DNA of 64,000 bases, taken from NCBI RefSeq assembly GCF_003054175.1, contig NZ_QBKN01000021.1, positions 28,275 through 92,274 on the forward strand, in the 5' to 3' direction. The DNA comes from Allosediminivita pacifica (GTDB taxonomy: Bacteria > Pseudomonadota > Alphaproteobacteria > Rhodobacterales > Rhodobacteraceae). Position 1 is the stretch's first letter. The number at the start of each line of letters is the position of its first letter. The translations under genes were made by a program, and so were the position numbers. This document shows positions 1-10,073 of the stretch, piece after piece. The notes under the pieces are model-generated. The model ran no database searches. It had not been told where the DNA came from and saw nothing but the letters and a program-made list of their open reading frames with translations.

Positions 1-890
1 GCACCACCGGCACGCCGGTGCAGCTCATGATCGAGAACACCGACCAGCGCTCCAAGGACTACTCGGAAATCGCCGAGAAATTCCGCCCCGGCCACGCCGA
101 CATCACCTACTGGCAGAAGTACGGCATCCGCGACTATCGGGGCGGCGGCCGCTCCTCGGCGCGCGAAACCGCGGCGCGGGTGGCCGCGGGCGGTCTTGCC
201 CGCGCGGCGCTGTCACAGCTTGCGCCGGGCCTCGCCGTACAGGGCAGCATGGTGCAGATGGGCCCCCGCGCGATCGACCGCGACAACTTCGATTCCGACC
301 AGATCGGCCAGAACCCCTTCTGGTGTCCCGATGCCACGGCGGCGGCGGACTGGGCGGATTACCTCGACCAGCTGCGCAAGTCCGGGGACAGCGTCGGCGC
401 GGTGATCGAGGTGCGCGCCTCGGGCGTGCCCGCAGGCCTCGGCGCGCCGATCTACGGCAAGCTCGACACCGATCTGGCCGCGGCGATGATGTCGATCAAC
501 GCGGTCAAGGGCGTCGAGATCGGCGAAGGCATGGCCGCCGCCGCGCTGCGTGGCTCCGAGAACGCGGACGAGATCACGATGGGCCCGGACGGGCACCCCG
601 AATACAGCTCCAACCACGCGGGCGGCATTCTCGGCGGGATCTCGACGGGGCAGGAAATCGTCCTGCGCTTCGCGGTCAAGCCGACCTCCTCGATCCTGAC
701 CTCGCGCCGCACGATCACCAAGGCGGGCGAAGAGACCGAGATCGTCACCAAGGGCCGTCACGACCCCTGCGTCGGCATCCGGGCGGTTCCGGTGGGCGAG
801 GCGATGATGGCCTGCGTCCTGCTCGATCACCTGCTGCTGCACCGCGGCCAGGTGGGCGACACCGGCGGTCGGATCGGCCCCGCCGACTGA
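1..890 (+). CDS. aroC: Chorismate synthase (5'-truncated by window edge)
   Basis: Catalyses the last shikimate-pathway step, 5-enolpyruvylshikimate-3-phosphate to chorismate, with reduced FMN. The window opens inside the gene: about 295 codons remain of a family length near 360, so the first 65-70 residues lie to the left. Family hallmarks are visible: [12 protein letters not shown] close to the edge, the signature [19 protein letters not shown], and near the C-terminus [17 protein letters not shown]. The reading frame starts at base 3. The next gene is on the opposite strand and converges on it. Confidence 0.97.
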   Translation, partial: TTGTPVQLMIENTDQRSKDYSEIAEKFRPGHADITYWQKYGIRDYRGGGRSSARETAARVAAGGLARAALSQLAPGLAVQGSMVQMGPRAIDRDNFDSDQIGQNPFWCPDATAAADWADYLDQLRKSGDSVGAVIEVRASGVPAGLGAPIYGKLDTDLAAAMMSINAVKGVEIGEGMAAAALRGSENADEITMGPDGHPEYSSNHAGGILGGISTGQEIVLRFAVKPTSSILTSRRTITKAGEETEIVTKGRHDPCVGIRAVPVGEAMMACVLLDHLLLHRGQVGDTGGRIGPAD

Positions 891-1143
891 GCGCGCACCC
901 CCCTCCACGCCCGCCGCGGACAAACCGGAGGATGCGTCCGCAGCCCGGGCAAGGTGAACATTCCCCTCGGACAAGATCGTGGGGAAGCTTATTTCCCTCC
1001 GCTCTTGGCCAGGGAGGCGGTCGAGACCGCATTTGCCAGGGCGTTCCGCCCGCTCACCAGCGTAGCTCGATCCCGCCATTTGTTTCCGCAGCTGCTCTGC
1101 CCGCGTCACGGCTCGCTCCCGTAGCTGGAAGCCGGGCCATGCC

Positions 1144-3102
1144 TCAGAACTCCGTCCAGATCCCCGCCTGGTTGCCGCCGGCTGCTTGGGCCGGCGCGCT
1201 GCGCTTGGCCGGGGCCGGGGCCGGGGAAGAGGGCTCCGGCGGCTCGAAGCTGGCCAGATCCGCCTTGACCGGCCGCGCTGCGACTTCATCCACGATCGAG
1301 GGATCGTAGCCCGACGACGGCATTGGATCGTTGGCAGGTGCCGCAGTCACGTCCGAGGACCCCGCGTGCCCTACCCCCTCGAACTGTGCCAGCAGTTCAG
1401 CCAAGCGTTCGGCCTCGGCACTGAGCTGGCTGCTCGAGGTGCTGGTCTCGCTCACCATGGCCGCGTTCTGCTGGGTCACCTTGTCGAGTTCGGCAACCCC
1501 CACATTGATTTCCTTGATGCCCGCCGCCTGTTCCTTGGCCGAGCTGGCGATGTTCGCCACGAGGTCCGACACCTCGGTCACGCTCTGGACGATCTGGGTC
1601 AGCGTGGCGCCGGTCTCGGAGACCAGCATTTCGCCATCCTTCACCTGCTGCGAACTGTTGGAAACCAGCGTCTTGATCTCGCGCGCGGATTCCGAGGCAC
1701 GTTGCGCCAGCGAGCGAACCTCCGAGGCGACCACCGAGAAGCCCTTGCCGCTTTCGCCGGCGCGCGCCGCCTCGACACCCGCGTTGAGCGCCAGGAGGTT
1801 GGTCTGGAAGGCGATGTCGTCGATTACCGAGATGATCTGGGTGATCTGCTCCGAGCTCTGCGCTATGGAGCCCATGGCCGCCAGAGCCCGCTCCATGACC
1901 TTGCCGCCCTCCTCGGCCTTGCGACGTCCCTCGACGACGCGCCGGTCGGCGTGGTCGGCGCGTTCCGCGGCCGAATGCACACTGGAGGACAGTTCCTCCA
2001 GCGCCGCGGCGGATTCCTCGAGCGTCGCGGCCTGAACCTCGGCCCTTCGGGACATGTCGTCGGACATCGACGACAGATCCTTGGAGCTGCGTTCCACGAT
2101 TCCCGCGCTGTCGCGCATGGTGGCGACGAGTTCGCCGAGATCCTCGGCCAGCTTGTTGTAGTCCTCGCAGAGCCGGATGTAGGTCGCGCCCATGTCCTGC
2201 CATTTGCCGGTGTCGATCCGCCGGTTCAGCTTGCCCTGCGAGAGCACCTGCATCGCTTCGCCCAACTCGTCGAAGAGCTTCGACCGGCGCTCGTTCATGT
2301 GGCGCTCGGTTTCCGCCGCCTCGTCGGCAGCGCGCAGTTTGCCGCGCAGCGCGTCGAGGTTGGTTGCGATGTCGCCGATCTCGTCCTTGCGGTGCGTGCC
2401 CTTGATCTGCGTGTCGTAATCGCTGTCGGCGATCCGCTCGACCGCGCTGGCCGCCTCGCGCACCGGGCTCGACAGCAGCTTGCCGAAAACCAGCGCCATG
2501 ATCAGGGCCACGGTGACCACGATCCCGTTGGCGACGAGCAGCATGACGGGGCCCTGCCTGGCGGTCGCCTCGGCCTGTTCCGCGATGGCATCGACCTCGG
2601 CGAGCATGTCGTCCTGGAAGGCGTTCACGCCTTCGCGCAATTCCGCCATGAGCGGGACAATCTGGTTGTAGGCAAAGACCTTGCGCTCGAAAAGGGGCAG
2701 CGTGGCAAGCTGATCGGTGCGGGCCTGAAGCTCCTCGACCAGCGGCAGGAAGCCCAGAAGCGCCTCGGCCAGTTGCGGCTTGCTCGAATCGGCCTCGCGC
2801 GTGTCACTGAAGACGTCAGGTGCGCTGGACAGGTCGCGGTAGTTTTCCTCCAGGTTCCCGCGCAGCCCCTCGATCCTCTCGTCGTCACCCAGCACGAAAC
2901 CGTAGAGATCGCCGATCCCCTGCTCCACGTCCTCCTTGATGAAGTTCAGAAGGTCGTTCTGCTCAAAGGCGTCGTGGGTCCGGCTGAGACTGTGGCTCAA
3001 CGAGCTGGTGACCGTCCAGGCAATCGCCGACACCACGAGCAGGGTCGCGATGAAGGCCGAAGCCAGGAAAAGGATCTGAGTTCGAATCGAAAACCTGCTC
3101 AT
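1144..3102 (-). CDS. Methyl-accepting chemotaxis protein
   Basis: Transmembrane chemoreceptor of 652 aa that feeds the CheA/CheW pathway. A first membrane segment (about residues 8-32) and a second (about 187-210) bracket a roughly 150-residue periplasmic sensor domain of unrecognised type. A HAMP domain follows, then a second HAMP-like stretch (about 265-330), then the MCP signalling coiled coil with the invariant hairpin tip [20 protein letters not shown]. The protein ends in IWTEF after a Pro/Ala-rich linker, which resembles the C-terminal tether for CheR/CheB. The ligand cannot be told from the sequence. It is monocistronic as far as visible; no other che genes are nearby. Confidence 0.95.
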   Translation of the reverse strand: MSRFSIRTQILFLASAFIATLLVVSAIAWTVTSSLSHSLSRTHDAFEQNDLLNFIKEDVEQGIGDLYGFVLGDDERIEGLRGNLEENYRDLSSAPDVFSDTREADSSKPQLAEALLGFLPLVEELQARTDQLATLPLFERKVFAYNQIVPLMAELREGVNAFQDDMLAEVDAIAEQAEATARQGPVMLLVANGIVVTVALIMALVFGKLLSSPVREAASAVERIADSDYDTQIKGTHRKDEIGDIATNLDALRGKLRAADEAAETERHMNERRSKLFDELGEAMQVLSQGKLNRRIDTGKWQDMGATYIRLCEDYNKLAEDLGELVATMRDSAGIVERSSKDLSSMSDDMSRRAEVQAATLEESAAALEELSSSVHSAAERADHADRRVVEGRRKAEEGGKVMERALAAMGSIAQSSEQITQIISVIDDIAFQTNLLALNAGVEAARAGESGKGFSVVASEVRSLAQRASESAREIKTLVSNSSQQVKDGEMLVSETGATLTQIVQSVTEVSDLVANIASSAKEQAAGIKEINVGVAELDKVTQQNAAMVSETSTSSSQLSAEAERLAELLAQFEGVGHAGSSDVTAAPANDPMPSSGYDPSIVDEVAARPVKADLASFEPPEPSSPAPAPAKRSAPAQAAGGNQAGIWTEF

Positions 3103-3208
3103 GTCGGTCCGTCCAATTGCCTTGCGCAGCGCGCGTCAGGCGCAATGGATACGGACAAGGCGTTAATGTCGCCTTGTCGCGAACAGCGTTTTCCGACTGG
3201 CAGAACTG

Positions 3209-4078
3209 CTACTTCCGGTCGAAACGGGCCAGTTGCACGGCGAGGATGCCGCCCGCGATCACGGCCACGCCCAGGATATCGCGCGCGCCCAGCGCCTCGC
3301 CCAGAACCAGCGCGGCGATGGCCACGCCCAGGAAGGGATTGAGGAAATGGAAGGTCGCCGCGCGCACAGCGCCGATGCGGTTGACCAGCCAGAACCAGGC
3401 GACGGTCGCCAGAAGCCCCGGCACCAGCGTGGTGTAGAGGAAGGCCAGCACCAATTCACCCGACCAGTCGATCACGAAACGCTCGAAGCCCAGCGACACC
3501 GGCAGCAGCACCGCGCTGCCCACCAGCATCTGCAGGCCCACCACCATCAGGAACTTTCCGCCCGAGATCGCGCCCCGCACCGAGAGCGTCGCCGCGGTCA
3601 GCGCCAGCACGCCGCCCATGCAGAGCGCGATGCCCGGCCCCATCCCGGCGCCGCCAAGCCGGGCGCCCATGATGATCGCGACGCCGGCAAAGCCCGCCAC
3701 GAGCCCCGCGAGGCCCAGCGGGCGGATCTTCTCGCCCAGCATCAGCCAGCTTGCCAGGGCCACCATCAAGGGCATGGTTGAGGCGATGATCGCCGCGAGC
3801 GAGGCCTCGATCGTCTGCATCGCGACGAAATTGAGCCCAAGGTAAAGCGCGTTCTGACAGACCCCGAAGATCACGGTGGCGCGCCATTGCGCCCGCGTCA
3901 GCCGCCAGCTCTGGCCCATGAGCCGCGCCAGTGCCACCGCGATCAGCCCTGAAAGCAGGAACCGCAGGCCGAGTGCCAGCAACGGCGGAGCGGCCGCCAC
4001 GATGATACGGGCCGAGGTGAAGGCCGAGGACCACATCGCCGCAAAGGCCAGTCCCATGAACAGAGCGCGCAGATCCAT
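3209..4078 (-). CDS. EamA (DMT superfamily) transporter
   Basis: 289-aa inner-membrane protein with about ten hydrophobic helices arranged as two EamA repeats, the architecture of drug/metabolite transporters. The N-terminus MDLRALFMGLAFAAMWSSAF and the repeat-2 motif EALGARDILGVAVIAGGILA are typical. Substrate is unknown; members export amino acids, nucleotides or other metabolites. The gene stands alone on the minus strand, about 105 bp upstream of the start of the chemoreceptor gene. Confidence 0.9.
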   Translation of the reverse strand: MDLRALFMGLAFAAMWSSAFTSARIIVAAAPPLLALGLRFLLSGLIAVALARLMGQSWRLTRAQWRATVIFGVCQNALYLGLNFVAMQTIEASLAAIIASTMPLMVALASWLMLGEKIRPLGLAGLVAGFAGVAIIMGARLGGAGMGPGIALCMGGVLALTAATLSVRGAISGGKFLMVVGLQMLVGSAVLLPVSLGFERFVIDWSGELVLAFLYTTLVPGLLATVAWFWLVNRIGAVRAATFHFLNPFLGVAIAALVLGEALGARDILGVAVIAGGILAVQLARFDRK

Positions 4079-4214
4079 GCCGTCTGTCTACGTGTGCGGG
4101 AGCGGAGCGGAAAGGGCAGATCCCCGCCCAGCCTCGCGCGCCGCGAGACAGCCGGATTGCCCCCTCGAACCACGCTCGCTATAGGCCCGCGACGACATTT
4201 TTTCCGGAGATATC

Positions 4215-4676
4215 ATGCGCCTGCTACCCCTTGCCCTCGCCGCCACCCTCGCGCCGCTCGCCGTTTCGGCCCAATCTCTCGTCGACGCCGGCGACCCCGA
4301 CCGCCTGGTCGAGCTTCTGCACGAGGGGGGCTACGTGGCCGAGCGCACCATCGACGGCGTGGGCGATCCGATGATCGACGTGACGCTGCCCGGTACCAGC
4401 TTCGAGGTCTATTTCTACGACTGCACCGACGGGAGCGATTGTCTGACCCTGCAGTTCAGCTCTGGCTACGACCTGCCCGACGGCATGTCGCTGGAGCGCG
4501 TCAACGAGTGGAACCGCGACAAGCGCTACGCCACGGTCCACCTCGACGAAGAGGACGACCCCTTCCTGCAGATGGACCTCAACATCGACTACGGCGTGAC
4601 CGAGGAGAACTTCAGCGACAACGTCACCCTCTACGTCCGTCTGCTCGAGGACTTCGAGGACGAGATCGACTGGTAA
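4215..4676 (+). CDS. Secreted YbjN-domain protein
   Basis: 153-aa protein with a clear Sec signal peptide (about residues 1-20, cleavage near SAQ-S) followed by a YbjN-like fold with motifs such as LVELLHEGGYVAERTIDGVGD, shown here as the segment 30-49, and a pattern of acidic residues near the C-terminus (EEDDPFLQMDL). YbjN-family proteins are usually cytoplasmic or type III chaperone-like, so the signal peptide implies a periplasmic variant. Two Cys residues (YDCTDGSDCLTLQ) could form a disulphide. A possible Shine-Dalgarno, ccggag, lies just upstream of the ATG. Function unknown. Confidence 0.75.
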   Translation: MRLLPLALAATLAPLAVSAQSLVDAGDPDRLVELLHEGGYVAERTIDGVGDPMIDVTLPGTSFEVYFYDCTDGSDCLTLQFSSGYDLPDGMSLERVNEWNRDKRYATVHLDEEDDPFLQMDLNIDYGVTEENFSDNVTLYVRLLEDFEDEIDW

Positions 4677-4680
4677 GACC

Positions 4681-4710
4681 AAAAAAGCCCCGCCTGCACG
4701 CAGACGGGGC
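4681..4710 (-). terminator. Rho-independent terminator of ccrM
   Basis: On the minus strand a stem with outer arms gccccg/cggggc and inner pairing of ctgc with gcag is followed directly by six T residues. It sits about 70 bp past the ccrM stop and just beyond the convergent YbjN gene stop. There is no T-run in the plus direction, so it serves the minus-strand gene. Confidence 0.85.
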
Positions 4711-4777
4711 CAGTCGGGTCCCGTCGGGAAAACCCCGGGACCTCGGCGGTAACCTGTTACCTGTTGTCAGAAAATTT

Positions 4778-5978
<1,201 letters not shown>

Positions 5979-5980
<2 letters not shown>

Positions 5981-6608
5981 AAGGACTTACAGAATTCTCT
6001 TGGCACAATATCTTGTGTACCGGAGCGAAGGACCGTCTATGGTGTGGGGTCACACCAAGATCTCGGAGGGCATTAATGTGACACCTCGTGGGATAGCCCA
6101 TGTTGGTCTCCCAGCCGTATCCCGGGCACTCCTCCGCCAGCCGCGCCATGAGAGCGTCGCGGTGCGTCTTGGCGATGATCGAGGCCGCCGCGATGGAAAA
6201 GGACACGCCATCGCCGCCCACCACCGCCGTGCCCGAGCAGGGCATCGGATCGAACAGGTTGCGCCCGTCGATCAGCAGACGGTCGGGATCGCAGGGCAGC
6301 GCCTCGACCGCGCGGCGCATGGCCAGCAGGCTCGCCTGCAGGATGTTGATCCGGTCGATCTCCTCGACGCTGGCCATTCCGATGCCGATCTCCGCGCAGG
6401 CGCGCAGCTCCTCGGTCAGCACCACGCGCCGCTTCGCCGTCAGCTTCTTTGAGTCGTCCAGCCCCTCGGGCCAGCAGGCGGGGTCCAGTACCACCGCCGC
6501 CGCCACCACGGGGCCCGCCAGCGGGCCCCGCCCGACCTCGTCGACCCCGGCCACGCATTGCGCGCCCTCGGCCCAGAGGCCGCGTTCCAGATCCAGTCCG
6601 ATTGCCAT
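5979..6608 (-). CDS. rnhB: Ribonuclease HII
   Basis: 209-aa type 2 RNase H that removes ribonucleotides and RNA primers from RNA/DNA hybrids. The N-terminal catalytic motif [16 protein letters not shown] supplies the Asp-Glu pair, and LLIDGRN and [12 protein letters not shown] carry the further metal-binding and substrate residues. Length matches the family. The stop codon overlaps the third GANTC site, 97 bp upstream of ccrM. This rnhB-ccrM order suggests cotranscription or a promoter for ccrM within the gap. Confidence 0.96.
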
Positions 6609-6658
6609 GACCCCCTCAAAGCGCAGCCGGCCATGGCACGCAAGAGGTCACATCGCGC

Positions 6659-7789
6659 TCAGGAGGGCACGAAGAACCGCGGCTTGAAAAGCTGCAGCGC
6701 GATGGCCCCCACGCCGGTCAGCGCAAGCAGCAGCAGCAGGATCCAGCCCAGCACCGGGATCAATCCCAGCAGCCCCACCGCCAGCGCACCCACTGCCGCC
6801 GACAGCGCCCGATCGGCCAGGTCATGGGGCTCGTGCCGCCCCGCCCGGCGCAACAGCCCCACGCCCAGCGCATAGGCGCCGACAAGATAGCCCGCGATGC
6901 CCGACAGCACCGAGATCAGAATCGCCGCCGGCAGCAGCAACAGCCCGATCAGCGTCAGCGACACGAGGATGCCGCCACCCACCAGCACCGACTGGGCCAG
7001 GAACCCGGCCAGCACCGCGCGGCCGGGCTGCGCCAGCACCGTCCTGCGCAGGCGTGCCATGGTCTCGGGCATCAGCGCCGCGGCGATCGCGCTCGCCACG
7101 GTCACAAGCAGCACGCCCATCAGGAACGACCCCACCATGCCGCCAAGGCTGACCGGGGCGTAGTCGCCGAAATCGCCGAAATCGTCGTCCCAGTCGTCGG
7201 CCTCGCGCCGCTCGATCCGGTCCTCGGGCACGACCGTCTCGGGTACCACCAGTGTGCCCGGCTCCTCTTCGTAGAGGATCAGATTGCCCTGCACGCTCGC
7301 CGAGGGGCCGAAACTCACCTCGCGCGCGGTCAGAACCGCGTCGCCCCCGACCATGCCGTCCCAGTCCACGAACTCGCCCGCGATGACAGCCGTACCCGTA
7401 ACGGGCGCCCCCAGGGCGATTTCCGATCCGAAAAGCCGCAGGTCGCCGCCCACCTCGCCGGCGACGCTGACCTCCTGCCCCGCCAGCGTCGCATCGCCGG
7501 CGACCGCACCGCGCAGATCGACCGTCTGCCCCATCGCGTAGAGATCGCTGCCGATCCCGCCCTCCAGCGTGAGCCAGCGACCCGCCACGTGCGCGCTGCC
7601 GGTGACATCGCCGGTGACGCTCACCCGCTCCCCGGCAAGGAAAAGATCATCCCGCCCGGCCGCGTCCACCTCCTGCACCCGCGCGGCACGGTAGAGATCC
7701 GTGCCCACCGCGAACTCCGCAGTATCCCCCTCCTGGGCCTGCACCGCGCCTGCGGCGAGAACCAGGGCAACCCAAAGACCGCGCCACAT
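6659..7789 (-). CDS. Bactofilin-like domain fused to a polytopic membrane region
   Basis: 376-aa protein with a signal peptide (about 1-18, cleaved near VQAQE). A long region of short regular beta repeats follows (roughly 45-185; motifs such as AGRWLTLEGGIGSDLYAMG and VDLRGAVAGDATLAGQEVSV), resembling the right-handed beta-helix of bactofilins. After an acidic linker (READDWDDDFGDFGDY) come about four membrane helices in the C-terminal half. Bactofilins are normally cytoplasmic scaffolds, so a signal peptide plus membrane anchor suggests a periplasmic polymer-like domain. Function unknown. It lies about 50 bp upstream of the rnhB start on the same strand. Confidence 0.75.
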   Translation of the reverse strand: MWRGLWVALVLAAGAVQAQEGDTAEFAVGTDLYRAARVQEVDAAGRDDLFLAGERVSVTGDVTGSAHVAGRWLTLEGGIGSDLYAMGQTVDLRGAVAGDATLAGQEVSVAGEVGGDLRLFGSEIALGAPVTGTAVIAGEFVDWDGMVGGDAVLTAREVSFGPSASVQGNLILYEEEPGTLVVPETVVPEDRIERREADDWDDDFGDFGDYAPVSLGGMVGSFLMGVLLVTVASAIAAALMPETMARLRRTVLAQPGRAVLAGFLAQSVLVGGGILVSLTLIGLLLLPAAILISVLSGIAGYLVGAYALGVGLLRRAGRHEPHDLADRALSAAVGALAVGLLGLIPVLGWILLLLLALTGVGAIALQLFKPRFFVPS

Positions 7790-7857
7790 GGCGATTCCCC
7801 CTGTGCTCCGACGCGGCGGAGTGTACAGCCACCGAGGCTCGCGCGAATTGCCCTATG

Positions 7858-8151
7858 TCAAATCGCCCAATAGGCGAGCGCGATCACCGCCTCTTCCGGC
7901 CCCAGCCCGCTGCGAAGCGCCAGCGCATCCAGCGCCCGGCGCTCCTCGGGGGCGAGTTGCAGCAAGATCGGCCGGGCAGTCCCGCGCCCGCGCCCGGCAA
8001 GCTGATCGGGCGCCTCGCGCAGGGCGGCCACCACCGCCCCGCGCAGCAGAAAGGCCAGCGGCCGATGATCGGCACTGCGCGCGACCAGCCCGCGGCGCAG
8101 GTCCTCGGGCAGCCGGATCGTCAGGGCTTTGCGGGCATCTCGGCGGCTCAT
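7858..8151 (-). CDS. Small protein with two ribbon-helix-helix-like modules
   Basis: 97 aa from the ATG at 8151; further in-frame starts at 8187 and 8211 (TTG) would lengthen it. The N-terminal stretch KALTIRLPEDLRRGLVARSA followed by LAFLLRGAVVAALREAP has the strand-helix-helix pattern of CopG/Arc DNA-binding proteins. A second, weaker copy (RPILLQLAPEERRALDALAL, then GLGPEEAVIALAYWAI) follows. A tandem RHH could form a pseudodimer. No toxin partner is adjacent. The family is not recognised by name and the call rests on pattern. Confidence 0.55.
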   Translation of the reverse strand: MSRRDARKALTIRLPEDLRRGLVARSADHRPLAFLLRGAVVAALREAPDQLAGRGRGTARPILLQLAPEERRALDALALRSGLGPEEAVIALAYWAI

Positions 8152-8259
8152 GAGGCAGATCCCGGTCTTTTGCGGCCCCGGCGTCATGTCAGGACCCTGC
8201 CGGGCTTGCAACGGCGCCCCGGGGCCTTAGAAGCGCCGGACGCAACCGGAGGCCCCCTG

Positions 8260-8697
8260 ATGACCCATGACCTGATCTTCGTCTACGGCACGCTGCTGAC
8301 CAGCGCCGAGCACGACATGGGCCACCGCCTGCGCGACGGCGCCTCGCTCGTCGGGCGCGGCTCGATCCCGGCGCGGCTCTACATCATCGACGATCCCGAC
8401 ATGCCCGGCCAGAACCGCTACCCCGGCGCCCTGCCCTCGCCGCTGCCCGCCGACCGCGTGCACGGCGAGCTCTACCGCATGCACAGTCCCGCCGACCTGC
8501 TGCCCGCCTTCGACGCCTACGAGGCCTGCTCCCCCGACTGGGACGAGCCGCACGAATTCATGCGCCGCACCGTCGAGGTTTCCCTCGAGGACGGCGCTCT
8601 CGTGACGGCCCTGTGCTACCTCTACAGCTGGGACGTCTCCACGGCCACGCACGTCGCCTCCGGTCGGTTCACCGACGTCGCGCCCCAGGTGCGCTGA
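8260..8697 (+). CDS. Gamma-glutamylcyclotransferase-like (AIG2/GGCT fold) protein
   Basis: 145-aa protein with the fold's opening motif LIFVYGTLLTS, the central region GELYRMHSPADLLPAFDAYE and a Trp/Pro-rich CSPDWDEPHEFMRR. Members cyclise gamma-glutamyl peptides such as glutathione fragments to 5-oxoproline, or act on gamma-glutamylamines; the actual substrate here is unknown. The start at 8260 is favoured by an upstream cggagg Shine-Dalgarno. It precedes the copper-type cluster but is separated from it by a dyad and about 85 bp. Confidence 0.85.
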   Translation: MTHDLIFVYGTLLTSAEHDMGHRLRDGASLVGRGSIPARLYIIDDPDMPGQNRYPGALPSPLPADRVHGELYRMHSPADLLPAFDAYEACSPDWDEPHEFMRRTVEVSLEDGALVTALCYLYSWDVSTATHVASGRFTDVAPQVR

Positions 8698-8723
8698 AGG
8701 ACGTCCCCGGGCCGTCCGGGGAA

Positions 8724-8741
8724 CCTTCCAGCGCTGGAAGC
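8724..8741. promoter_or_regulatory. MerR/CueR-like operator dyad
   Basis: CCTTCCAGCGCTGGAAGC, in which 8725-8740 is a perfect 16-bp palindrome. The arms CCTTCC and GGAAG match the half-sites of copper-responsive MerR-family regulators (CueR/HmrR). It lies about 40 bp upstream of the first gene of the putative copper cluster. The core spacing is six bases rather than the seven usual for CueR, and no convincing -35 box overlaps it, so the assignment is an inference. Confidence 0.45.
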
Positions 8742-8781
8742 GTGTTCCCTCCCTGAACACCGATCGTTCCGGAGGTCCGAC

Positions 8782-9540
8782 ATGCCGCTCGACGACACCA
8801 AGAAGACCGCCACTCTCTACAGGATGGTCATGCCCGACCATCTCTGCCCCTTCGGTCTCAAGACCAAGGCCCTGCTCGAACGCGAAGGCTACGAGGTCGA
8901 CGACCACTGGCTCGAGACCAAGGACGAAAAGGACGGCTTCATGGAGAAGCACGGGGTGAAGACCACCCCGCAGGTCTGGATCGCCGACGACCGCATCGGC
9001 GGCTACGAAGAGGTGCGCGCCCATTTCGGCAAGCGGGTGAAGGGCGGCGACGAAACCACCTACCAGCCGGTGCTCGCGATCTTTGCCGTGGGCGCCCTGA
9101 TGGCGCTGGCGGTCAGCTGGGCAGCCTTCGGAACGGTTTTCACGATCCGCACGATCGAATGGTTCCTCGCGATCTCGATGACGCTTCTCGGGCTGCAAAA
9201 ACTGCAGGACGTCGAGAGCTTCTCGACCATGTTCCTCAACTACGACCTGCTTGCGCAGCGCTGGGTCCGATACGGCAAAATCTACCCCTTCGCCGAGACG
9301 CTGGCCGGCGTGCTGATGATCGCGGGCGCGCTTGTCTGGATCTCGGCGCCGATCGCGCTCTTCATCGGCACGGTGGGCGCAATCTCGGTCTTCAAGGCCG
9401 TCTACATCGACAAGCGAGAGCTGAAATGCGCCTGCGTCGGCGGCGGCAGCAACGTGCCGCTCGGCTTCATCTCGCTGACCGAGAACCTGATGATGATCCT
9501 CATGGGCCTCTGGATGCCGGCAAAGGCCCTGCTGATGTAG
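8782..9540 (+). CDS. Glutaredoxin-MauE fusion membrane protein
   Basis: 252 aa. Residues about 8-88 form a glutaredoxin-like domain with a CPFG redox motif near Cys22 and the cis-Pro region TTPQVWI. From about residue 95 the protein becomes polytopic (four membrane helices) and resembles MauE/DoxX proteins, with the conserved C-terminal sequence CACVGGGSNVPLGFISLTEN. MauE members move electrons or thiols for maturation of periplasmic cysteine proteins. A strong ggaggt Shine-Dalgarno precedes the ATG. It is the first gene of a four-gene same-strand set containing copper-binding proteins, so a role in copper resistance or cuproprotein maturation is inferred. Confidence 0.82.
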   Translation: MPLDDTKKTATLYRMVMPDHLCPFGLKTKALLEREGYEVDDHWLETKDEKDGFMEKHGVKTTPQVWIADDRIGGYEEVRAHFGKRVKGGDETTYQPVLAIFAVGALMALAVSWAAFGTVFTIRTIEWFLAISMTLLGLQKLQDVESFSTMFLNYDLLAQRWVRYGKIYPFAETLAGVLMIAGALVWISAPIALFIGTVGAISVFKAVYIDKRELKCACVGGGSNVPLGFISLTENLMMILMGLWMPAKALLM

Positions 9541-9621
9541 GCGGTTCGGCACCGAAACGTGACTTCGCCGCCCGTCGCAACACTTGCAGAGGGGCGCTCG
9601 GGCCGCATAGCGTCCGGCGCC

Positions 9622-9990
9622 ATGAGAGCTGCGCTTCTCCCGATCCTGCGCGCCATCTGCGTGGCGCTGCTGCTGCCCCTGTCTGCCGGGGCTCAGCCGT
9701 CCCATCACGGAGGCGCGCAGCATCCTTGCGTGGCCTCCGTCACCGCAGAGCTTGAGCCGATCACGGCCAACGCGGGCTCTCGCATGGACGCATCGCAACC
9801 ATGTGACACCCGGCAGGATCCCGGGCATGCCGGATGGCATTGCCCCGTCGCCGGTTGCGCCGCGATCCATACCTCGGCCCCGGAATCCTCTGCCCCGCAA
9901 GGATCGGTGGACGCCGTGTTCCCCGCGCCCTTCCCCGATGCGCTCCTGCCCCGGCGGGCCGAGGAACGGCATCGCCCTCCGGACGCGTGA
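9622..9990 (+). CDS. Small secreted Cys/His-containing protein
   Basis: 122 aa from the ATG at 9622. It has a signal peptide (ALLPILRAICVALLLPLSAG, cleaved near AGAQ), then a His-rich start (PSHHGGAQHPC), four Cys in the mature protein including HCPVAGCAAIH, and a low-complexity C-terminus. Cys and His spacing could bind metal or form disulphides. It sits 81 bp after the glutaredoxin-MauE gene and 83 bp before the cupredoxin. No family was recognised; coding status is supported by the signal peptide, codon usage and operon position. Confidence 0.55.
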   Translation: MRAALLPILRAICVALLLPLSAGAQPSHHGGAQHPCVASVTAELEPITANAGSRMDASQPCDTRQDPGHAGWHCPVAGCAAIHTSAPESSAPQGSVDAVFPAPFPDALLPRRAEERHRPPDA

Positions 9991-10073
9991 GGTCCGCGCA
10001 AGCTGCGCCGAACCTCACCCAGAATGCCGCGCGGGTCAGTGCCCCGCGCAAGGCAAACCCATCCGGAGACATC

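Noticed and set aside
891..1143. Possible RNA element between aroC and the chemoreceptor gene
   Set aside because: Some local pairing (gggaa...ttccc) but no conserved riboswitch or small-RNA features; treated as a plain convergent gap.
1186..3342. 718-codon open frame antisense to the chemoreceptor
   Set aside because: His/Arg/Gly-rich shadow product; the minus frame has intact MCP motifs.
6040..6056. ggtgtggggtcacacc palindrome
   Set aside because: It lies in rnhB coding sequence (LGVTPHH) and is explained by codons; no gene start nearby needs an operator.
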